Shown here one piece after another: positions 22,050 through 27,330 of a DNA stretch of 27,330 nt (the first letter of the stretch is position 1; each line of letters opens with the position of its first letter). Both the position numbers and the translations under genes were made by a program. Under the pieces are notes generated by a model. The model had not been told where the DNA came from, did not search any database, and saw only the letters and a list, made by a program, of their open reading frames with translations. Source of the stretch: an uncultured Eubacteriales bacterium (lineage in GTDB: Bacteria > Bacillota > Clostridia > Oscillospirales > CAG-272); NCBI GenBank assembly GCA_900546635.1, contig URDS01000023.1, forward strand, positions 1 to 27,330. The letters are read 5' to 3'.

Positions 22050-23828
22050 ATGACCCAAAACATGCATGTCGTCAAATGGATTGATGAAATGGCCGCTATG
22101 ACTCAGCCTGACAAAATTGTCTGGATCGACGGCACCGAAGAACAGGCGGAAGCGCTCCGCGCAGAAGCTTGCTCAACCGGCGAGATCATTAAGCTGAATC
22201 AAGAATTACTGCCGAACTGCTATCTGCACAGAACGGCCGTCAATGATGTAGCCCGTGTAGAAAACAGAACGTTTATCTGCACAACCAAAAAGGAAGACGC
22301 CGGTAATATCAACAACTGGATGGCGCCCGCAGAATGCTATGCCACACTGACAAAGCTGTATACCGGTTCTATGAAAGGCAGAACCATGTATGTTATCCCC
22401 TACTCTATGGGTATCGTGGGATCGGACTTTGCGAAATACGGCATCGAACTGACTGACTCTATTTACGTTGTACTGAATATGCTGATTATGACCAGAGTCG
22501 GCAACAACGTTCTGGAAGCGCTCGGTGACAGCGCAGATTTCATAAAAGGACTTCATTCCAAAGCGGAACTGGACGAAGAAAATCGCTATATTTGCCATTT
22601 CCCGGAAGACAACACGATTTGGTCTGTCAACTCCGGATACGGCGGAAACGTTTTGCTCGGCAAAAAATGTTTTGCTCTCCGCATCGCTTCGTATCTCGGA
22701 AGAAAAGAAGGCTGGATGGCAGAGCATATGTTGATTCTGGGCATTGAATATCCTAACGGTCAGATCAAATATATCTCCGCCGCTTTCCCGTCCGCATGCG
22801 GAAAAACCAACCTTGCTATGCTGATTCCGCCGGAAATTTACAAGAACCTCGGCTATAAAGTATGGTGCGTAGGCGATGATATCGCATGGCTCCGCATCGG
22901 CAGCGACGGCAGACTCTGGGCTGTCAACCCCGAAAACGGATTCTTCGGCGTTGCTCCCGGCACCAATGAAAAATCCAACCCGAACGCCCTGCACACAACG
23001 ATGAAAGATACGATTTTCACAAACGTTGTTCATGACCTTGACAACAATACGGTTTGGTGGGAAGGGCTTGATAACAACCCGCCGAAAAACGCGATCGACT
23101 GGAAGGGCAACAAGTGGGACTGCACGAAATACGACAAGAAAGACAAGAGCACTTGCGGCGCGCATCCGAACTCCAGATTTACCGCAAAAGCAACCAACTG
23201 CCCCTGCCTCTCTTCTGAATTCAACAATCCCGCCGGTGTTCCGATCAGCGCAATCGTATTCGGCGGTCGGCGCGCTAAAACGGCGCCTCTGGTTTACCAG
23301 TCCTATAACTGGCAGCACGGCACGTTTGTCGGCTCGATTATGGCCTCTGAGACCACGGCAGCCGCGGCAGGCGCGGTCGGCGTAGTTCGCCGCGACCCCA
23401 TGGCAATGCGTCCGTTTGTCGGTTACAATATGGGCGATTATTTCGCACACTGGCTTGAGATGGGCAAGAAAATTCCGAATGCGCCCAAAATTTTCAACGT
23501 CAACTGGTTCCGCACGGACGATGACGGAAACTTTATTTGGCCTGGATTCGGCGACAACATGCGTGTACTGCTGTGGATTTTGGCGCGCTGCGAAAACGCG
23601 GTTGACGCAGTAGAAACGCCCGTTGGCTATGTTCCGAAACCGGAAGATATCAACATCGAGGGACTGAATGACGTCTCCATCGACACGATTAAAGAGCTTT
23701 TGACAATTGACATTGATTCCTGGAAAGATGACGTCAAAAACATTCGTGAATTTTATGCATTGGTCGGCGATCGTGTTCCCGCCGAACTGTATACAGAACT
23801 TGATGCTTTGGAAAAACGGCTTGGCTGA
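22050..23828 (+). CDS. pckG: Phosphoenolpyruvate carboxykinase (GTP)
   Basis: This enzyme interconverts oxaloacetate plus GTP with PEP, CO2 and GDP. The 592-residue length and motifs are those of the GTP type: the P-loop FPSACGKTNLAM (246-257) with the reactive Cys250, metal ligand region EHMLILG (His226) and GDDIAW (Asp276-277), and the C-terminal FVGYNMGDYFAHW block. In an anaerobe it may run toward oxaloacetate, which the decarboxylase encoded at the start of the window could use. GGAG precedes the ATG. It is monocistronic and followed by a strong terminator. Confidence 0.97.
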   Translation: MTQNMHVVKWIDEMAAMTQPDKIVWIDGTEEQAEALRAEACSTGEIIKLNQELLPNCYLHRTAVNDVARVENRTFICTTKKEDAGNINNWMAPAECYATLTKLYTGSMKGRTMYVIPYSMGIVGSDFAKYGIELTDSIYVVLNMLIMTRVGNNVLEALGDSADFIKGLHSKAELDEENRYICHFPEDNTIWSVNSGYGGNVLLGKKCFALRIASYLGRKEGWMAEHMLILGIEYPNGQIKYISAAFPSACGKTNLAMLIPPEIYKNLGYKVWCVGDDIAWLRIGSDGRLWAVNPENGFFGVAPGTNEKSNPNALHTTMKDTIFTNVVHDLDNNTVWWEGLDNNPPKNAIDWKGNKWDCTKYDKKDKSTCGAHPNSRFTAKATNCPCLSSEFNNPAGVPISAIVFGGRRAKTAPLVYQSYNWQHGTFVGSIMASETTAAAAGAVGVVRRDPMAMRPFVGYNMGDYFAHWLEMGKKIPNAPKIFNVNWFRTDDDGNFIWPGFGDNMRVLLWILARCENAVDAVETPVGYVPKPEDINIEGLNDVSIDTIKELLTIDIDSWKDDVKNIREFYALVGDRVPAELYTELDALEKRLG

Positions 23829-23954
23829 AAATCGGCCTATACCGGCAATTCCTAGCGCATAAATAGATCCGTCATCAAACGCATCCCAAAGAGATTGTAA
23901 GAGACGGTGAATCGCCTTTCTCTTCCTATTTTCTCGAAGGATGTATTTCCCGCA

Positions 23955-23995
23955 AAACAAAAGCAGGCTGCCTCTCGGACAGCCTGCTTTTGTTT
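23955..23995. terminator. Bidirectional terminator between pckG and the nif3-like gene
   Basis: AAACAAAAGCAGGCTG (23955-23970) pairs perfectly with CAGCCTGCTTTTGTTT (23980-23995) around a 9-nt loop. It serves pckG on the plus strand and the nif3-like gene on the minus strand. The remaining gap from 23829 shows no gene. Confidence 0.9.
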
Positions 23996-24046
23996 ATAGA
24001 AAAATTCTTGCAAAACAGGAAATTGAAACAATAGTTTTTTTCATCG

Positions 24047-24814
24047 CTATTTTAGCACAATTCGATTGGAGGAAAAAGTTTCGCATACAATATCCGGATC
24101 CATAAGATTTACCTGCCTGCTGAAATACGAACAAATCAAATTTTCAGTAAAATAATGCCCCGCTTCAATTAACGTAATACCGCGCTCAGGCGCTTCAATC
24201 ATATGATGATACCCCAAACTTCCGGAAACAAATGTATCCGCGCCTGTTTCCAAAGCGCTCGAAATAAAATCCTTTCCTTCCCCGCCCAGCACCGCCACGC
24301 GCTTGGCCTTTGCGCCGGCGGCGGACAGCAAAACAAACGGCGCGCCGAGTGCCGCTTTGATCGTTTCACAGAAGGCGTCGATTTCAACCTCTTGTCTCAG
24401 ATTGCCGACACGCCCCATATCGCTTTCTCCGTCTCCAAAAGACTCTACATGCTGCAAACCGAGCGCATCCGCGAGTAAATCATTCATTCCGCCCGGCATG
24501 GCATCAAAACGCGTGTGATAGGAAAGTACGCGAATCCGTTTTTCAATTGCAAAAATCACGTTTCTCGACACATTCTGCGCAGACGTTACCGCCCCCAGCG
24601 GACGAAAAATCAACGGATGATGCGACAATATTGTATCAAAGCCATGTTCAGACGCATAGGAAAGCGCTTCATCGGTCACATCCAGCGTGCAAAGAACGCG
24701 CCGAACTTCAGATGTCATATCTGAAGCGCACATCAAACCGTCGTTATCCCAACTGCACGCATATTTTTTCGGAATCATTTTCTCAAAACGCGCATAAAAA
24801 TCCGTAAATTTCAT
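24047..24814 (-). CDS. Nif3-like dinuclear metal centre protein (DUF34)
   Basis: DUF34/Nif3 proteins form hexameric rings with a dimetal site. The biological role is not settled, although many are annotated as GTP cyclohydrolase I type 2. The 255-residue short form lacks the PII-like insert of longer homologues. Metal ligands are His65-His66 in LSHHPLIF, Asp104 in YHTRFDAMPGG, and a C-terminal EAGHYFTE block. The ATG at 24814 overlaps the trmK stop as ATGA and has AAGGGGA just upstream. The trmK-nif3 pair is conserved in Firmicutes, which suggests a shared link to tRNA or translation. Confidence 0.92.
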   Translation of the reverse strand: MKFTDFYARFEKMIPKKYACSWDNDGLMCASDMTSEVRRVLCTLDVTDEALSYASEHGFDTILSHHPLIFRPLGAVTSAQNVSRNVIFAIEKRIRVLSYHTRFDAMPGGMNDLLADALGLQHVESFGDGESDMGRVGNLRQEVEIDAFCETIKAALGAPFVLLSAAGAKAKRVAVLGGEGKDFISSALETGADTFVSGSLGYHHMIEAPERGITLIEAGHYFTENLICSYFSRQVNLMDPDIVCETFSSNRIVLK

Positions 24815-25503
24815 CCATGTTCCCCTTGAAGAATTTTCAAATAAGCGCCAAGCAACACCTGTTCCTCCGCGCAATCGGCGCCGGAAATGCGTTTTCCGTC
24901 CGCACATTTTTGAACAATACCGACACGCCGCCGAAGATACCGCAAAAAAATCGGATCGCGGCGCCGGATATTCAGCGCCCCTACTTCAGCTTCCACCTCC
25001 GTAAGCGTATACGGGCATCCGGTGAACGAAACCGCAAGGCACTGATAAAGCCGCTGCTCTGATTCCACAATCGCTTCATCGAAAATCTCAAATCCGCTTT
25101 TTGCAAGATAACGCCGCAAACAGGCGAAATCCGTCATAGGCTGCAGCAGCAAGCGTATATCCGGATTTTTCAAATCATCAGCTGCTTTCAAAATAGCGCA
25201 GATTGTCTCTCCGCCCATACCGCAAACCGCAACATCTGAGGGGACAAAAGAAGAAAGTCCCTGAAATCCGTCGCATACGACCACTTGTATCTTTTCCGAC
25301 AATCCGTATGCCTCTATATTTTGCACAGCGCGCTTGGCCGGCGCTTCGCCGATATCCGAAGCGACAGCACAATCCGCAATCCCTTTTTGCACCAAATAAA
25401 TCGGCAATTTTGCATGATCGGTACCGATGTCTGCAAAACGTGCGCCGCGCCGTACCCGCGCCGCAATCCAAAGCAGACGCGGATTCAGTTCACACCGCTG
25501 CAT
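24811..25503 (-). CDS. trmK: tRNA (adenine(22)-N1)-methyltransferase TrmK
   Basis: TrmK methylates A22 in the D-loop of tRNAs using SAM. The 230-residue protein has the Rossmann SAM motif ADIGTDHAKLPIYLV (about 24-38), a VASDIGEAPAKRAVQNI acidic loop, VVCDGFQGL, and the family signature VCGMGGETI, which holds the position of the usual catalytic motif. A C-terminal helical extension follows. AGAGAGGA precedes the ATG at 25503. It is translationally coupled to the nif3-like gene. Confidence 0.93.
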   Translation of the reverse strand: MQRCELNPRLLWIAARVRRGARFADIGTDHAKLPIYLVQKGIADCAVASDIGEAPAKRAVQNIEAYGLSEKIQVVVCDGFQGLSSFVPSDVAVCGMGGETICAILKAADDLKNPDIRLLLQPMTDFACLRRYLAKSGFEIFDEAIVESEQRLYQCLAVSFTGCPYTLTEVEAEVGALNIRRRDPIFLRYLRRRVGIVQKCADGKRISGADCAEEQVLLGAYLKILQGEHG

Positions 25504-25521
25504 AAGTCCTCTCTCTGTAAA

Positions 25522-25552
25522 GTATGCCTTTCCGCACAGCGGAAAGGCATAC
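25522..25552 (-). terminator. Hairpin between the DUF1858 gene and trmK
   Basis: A perfect 14-bp stem (25522-25535 with 25539-25552, loop ACA) begins 2 nt after the DUF1858 stop and ends 19 nt before trmK. On the minus strand only TTTA follows, so partial termination is likely. No separate trmK promoter is obvious, so trmK-nif3 may be expressed by read-through. Confidence 0.6.
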
Positions 25553-25554
25553 CG

Positions 25555-25755
25555 TTATTTTGAAGCTAAAAACTCGTTAATCTTCTTTACAAGCTCGTCC
25601 GGATCCGTACCATGCACACCGCAGGCCTCCTCAATCGTTTCACCGCGCGAATGCGGGCATCCCAAACAATGCATACCGATCTCCATAAAGAACTGCGCAG
25701 TATCTACATTATAATCCAGCACATCGCCGATCAGACTGTTTTTCGTAACTTCCAT
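25555..25755 (-). CDS. DUF1858 domain small redox protein
   Basis: This 66-residue protein matches the DUF1858 / hybrid-cluster-protein-associated redox disulfide family. It has the short helical fold start (SLIGDVLDYNVDTAQFFMEIGM) and the HCLGCP motif (Cys30, Cys33), with a third cysteine (Cys45) in EEACGVHG. Its function is unknown; a thiol redox or metal-binding role is plausible in anaerobes. ATG at 25755 is chosen because GAGGTGA (25762-25768) lies 6 nt upstream; the in-frame TTG at 25761 would touch the ribosome site. It heads the minus-strand run ahead of trmK. Confidence 0.88.
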   Translation of the reverse strand: MEVTKNSLIGDVLDYNVDTAQFFMEIGMHCLGCPHSRGETIEEACGVHGTDPDELVKKINEFLASK

Positions 25756-25788
25756 ATTCAATCACCTCACAAATATTTTTACGATTCT

Positions 25789-25817
25789 ATTATATATCTA
25801 TCCGTCCTGCTTGTCAA
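25789..25817 (-). promoter_or_regulatory. Consensus promoter of the DUF1858-trmK-nif3 run
   Basis: On the minus strand, a perfect TTGACA (25812-25817), a 17-bp spacer and a perfect TATAAT (25789-25794) lie 34 bp before the DUF1858 ATG. This is a full sigma-A consensus. Confidence 0.85.
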
Positions 25818-25872
25818 TACTCTTTAAAGATGCCAAGCAGCCGTATTCAGCGATAAATTTGAATAAAAATAC

Positions 25873-25902
25873 TTGCAAAATCAAAAGGCGATATGATATA
25901 CT
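25873..25902 (+). promoter_or_regulatory. prfB promoter
   Basis: TTGCAA (25873-25878), an 18-bp spacer and TATACT (25897-25902) lie 34 bp before the TTG start at 25936. Confidence 0.6.
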
Positions 25903-25935
25903 AATATAGTTAATGAAATATTTGGAGGTTTTACC

Positions 25936-27072
25936 TTGATAGTTGCACTGGAAGAGGCAAAATACAGTCTGATTGAACTGCGTGCAAAAGTTTCGGATCT
26001 CGGCAATGCGCTGCGTATTGAAGAATTGCGCCAGAAAGCTGCGGAACTGGAAAAATTGACTTACGCAGAAAATTTTTGGAACGATCAGGAAAATTCCAGC
26101 AAAATCCTTCAACAGACAAAGCAGTTAAAAGATAAGATTGAAGCGTATGAAAAGCTTTCGCAAAAGCTTGAGGACGCAATTACACTCGCAGAAATGGCCA
26201 TTGAAGAGAATGACGAGGTTTATACCGAAGAGGTTCAAAAGGAACTGATCGAAATTATAAAAACCGAAGAAACCATGCGGCTTGAACTCCTGCTTTCCGG
26301 CGAATATGATGCAAGCAATGCAATTCTTTCCTTTCATCCGGGCGCGGGCGGAACAGAGGCGCAGGACTGGGCGCTGATGCTCTACAGAATGTATACCCGT
26401 TGGGGCGAAAAACACGGTTACGATGTCAAACTGATCGATTGGCTGGACGGCGAAGAAGCAGGGATTAAAAGTGCGACGATTATGATTTCCGGCCCCAATG
26501 CTTACGGATATCTGAAAAGCGAAAACGGTGTACATCGTCTGGTTCGCGTATCGCCGTTTGATGCATCCGGACGCCGTCACACTTCGTTTGCTTCCGTCGA
26601 AGTTATGCCGGAATTTAAAGATGACGGCAAAATAGAGCTTCGCGACGAGGATTTGGAAATTACTGCGCACCGGTCAAGCGGCGCCGGCGGACAGCATATC
26701 AACAAAACCGACTCGGCAATCCGGATCCTGCACAAACCGACCGGAATCGTTGTCGGTTGCCAAACAGAGCGCAGTCAGCTTCAAAATAAAGAAACGGCCA
26801 TGAAAATGCTGATTTCAAAATTAATGGAGATCAAAGCACGCGAAAAGTTGGACAAAATCGAAGACATTCAGGGAAATAAGAATAATATCGAATGGGGTTC
26901 TCAAATTCGTTCCTATGTATTTATGCCGTACACACTCGCAAAAGATGCGCGCACCGGCTACGAGGACGGCACGGCCATTTATACCAATTATGGCAGCGCC
27001 CCGGTCACGGTGGGCGGCGTAACGGTGGCCGCCAAGGATTACGCGGCGGTGAAGGAGGGAGCGCATCCATGA
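25936..27072 (+). CDS. prfB: Peptide chain release factor 2, C-terminus replaced by foreign tail (chimeric ORF)
   Basis: RF2 reads UGA and UAA stop codons and triggers peptide release. Residues 1 to about 343 are a normal RF2: N-terminal coiled region with AENFWND, the core FHPGAGGTEAQDW, the stop-codon recognition tripeptide SPF (206-208) and the catalytic GGQ (251-253). The usual +1 frameshift site (CTT TGA C) near codon 25 is absent; that place reads GCG CTG CGT ATT in frame. After RTGYE the expected RF2 end (about 25 residues with a conserved DG-D-FI-AYL pattern) is missing. Residues 344-378 instead resemble the end of a secreted or carbohydrate-active protein (IYTNYGSAPVTVGGVTVAAK). The start is TTG with GGAGG 7 nt upstream. 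The stop overlaps the permease ATG. Confidence 0.9.
   Translation: MIVALEEAKYSLIELRAKVSDLGNALRIEELRQKAAELEKLTYAENFWNDQENSSKILQQTKQLKDKIEAYEKLSQKLEDAITLAEMAIEENDEVYTEEVQKELIEIIKTEETMRLELLLSGEYDASNAILSFHPGAGGTEAQDWALMLYRMYTRWGEKHGYDVKLIDWLDGEEAGIKSATIMISGPNAYGYLKSENGVHRLVRVSPFDASGRRHTSFASVEVMPEFKDDGKIELRDEDLEITAHRSSGAGGQHINKTDSAIRILHKPTGIVVGCQTERSQLQNKETAMKMLISKLMEIKAREKLDKIEDIQGNKNNIEWGSQIRSYVFMPYTLAKDARTGYEDGTAIYTNYGSAPVTVGGVTVAAKDYAAVKEGAHP
26950..26970 (+). other. Probable chimeric junction (prfB / DUF5696-like tail)
   Basis: The coding sequence changes family around the codons for RTGYEDGT. Codon choice also shifts to many GCC, GTG, GGC and CTG codons downstream. The frame is kept. The downstream tail and the ATGA overlap with a sugar permease are typical of a separate carbohydrate-uptake operon. 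Confidence 0.65.
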
Positions 27073-27330
27073 GAACCAAAAAACGCCTGTCCATCAGCGG
27101 AAGAAAAGCGTTGACCGGCTGGGTGTTCAGTATCCCCTTCCTCATCGGATTTTTCCTGTTTTTCCTGGTGCCGGTCATCCACTCCGGCATCCTCAGCTTT
27201 CACACCATCACCGCCGGCCCCACCATGAAATTCGTGGGCTGGCAGCACTATTACGATCTGTTTTTTACCAATGCCGAATATATCCCCAAGCTCAAGGAGA
27301 GCCTGCTTAATTTGCTTATCGATTTCCCCT
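27069..27330 (+). CDS. Sugar ABC transporter permease, N-terminal part (runs off the window)
   Basis: The 87 visible residues show a basic start (MRTKKRLSISGRKALTGW), a first membrane helix (VFSIPFLIGFFLFFLVPVIHS) and then a periplasmic stretch with FVGWQHYYDLFF, the usual layout of MalF/UgpA/LacF-type permeases. The ATG overlaps the preceding stop as ATGA. The gene probably belongs with the foreign tail, not with prfB. It is truncated by the window end, so the EAA loop cannot be seen. Confidence 0.8.
   Translation, partial: MRTKKRLSISGRKALTGWVFSIPFLIGFFLFFLVPVIHSGILSFHTITAGPTMKFVGWQHYYDLFFTNAEYIPKLKESLLNLLIDFP

Noticed and set aside
22206..23960. 584-residue open frame antisense to pckG
   Set aside because: It is a shadow of codon bias in pckG, has no ribosome site or recognisable domains, and pckG on the other strand is certain.
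1..27330. CRISPR arrays, prophage, insertion sequences or toxin-antitoxin pairs
   Set aside because: No spaced direct repeats, transposase or phage-type genes, or small paired genes were seen on reading both strands.

Overview
The window reads as a chromosomal housekeeping segment of an anaerobic Clostridia-type Firmicute, most likely assembled from a metagenome. The signs are the gene set and order (lepB-rbgA-rnhB-yraN, tig-clpP-clpX, trmK-nif3, feoA-feoB with a DtxR-family regulator), AGGAGG-type ribosome binding sites, sigma-A type promoters with 17-bp spacers, several TTG or GTG starts, a two-gene Na+-pumping oxaloacetate decarboxylase set and a LysM-GH18 spore-type hydrolase. No CRISPR array, prophage, insertion sequence or rRNA was seen, and only one tRNA.

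Layout. 96-2738: beta and alpha subunits of a Na+-translocating decarboxylase. 2848-3195 (-): rplS. 3527-10435 (+): a tight eight-gene run holding an ApgM-type phosphotransferase/mutase (candidate homoserine kinase), lepB, rbgA, rnhB, yraN, a membrane-dipeptidase-family peptidase, thrC and a metallophosphoesterase. 10523-13897 (+): tig, clpP, clpX. 13954-16890: a DtxR-family regulator divergent from feoA-feoB, with an inverted repeat between them. 17006-18100 (-): ychF. 18261-18950 (+): an orphan response regulator. 19025-19100 (-): tRNA-Lys(UUU). 19211-20473 (-): eno. 20598-21854 (+): LysM-GH18 protein. 22050-23828 (+): GTP-type PEP carboxykinase. 24047-25755 (-): nif3-like, trmK and a DUF1858 redox protein. 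25936 onward (+): prfB, then the start of a sugar ABC permease.

How the genes work together. PEP carboxykinase makes or consumes oxaloacetate, and the decarboxylase converts oxaloacetate to pyruvate while exporting Na+. Enolase (and possibly the ApgM-like enzyme) supplies PEP. The ApgM-like gene shares an apparent operon with thrC, so it may instead supply O-phosphohomoserine. The rest is protein quality control, ribosome and tRNA maturation, translation termination and iron uptake.

The most important observation concerns the two ends. The first gene is an in-frame chimera: about 57 residues of a CytX-type hydroxymethylpyrimidine transporter joined to a decarboxylase beta subunit through a shared VLLYLA stretch. 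The last complete gene is a release factor 2 whose C-terminus is replaced after about residue 343 by the tail of an unrelated protein that overlaps a sugar ABC permease. I read both as probable assembly joins at contig ends rather than new biology. The functional annotation is therefore firm only from about 267 to about 26950. I did not find a convincing undescribed multi-gene system. The novelty is at the level of single proteins (degenerate receiver domain, GH18 motif substitution, trigger factor tail) and regulatory sites.
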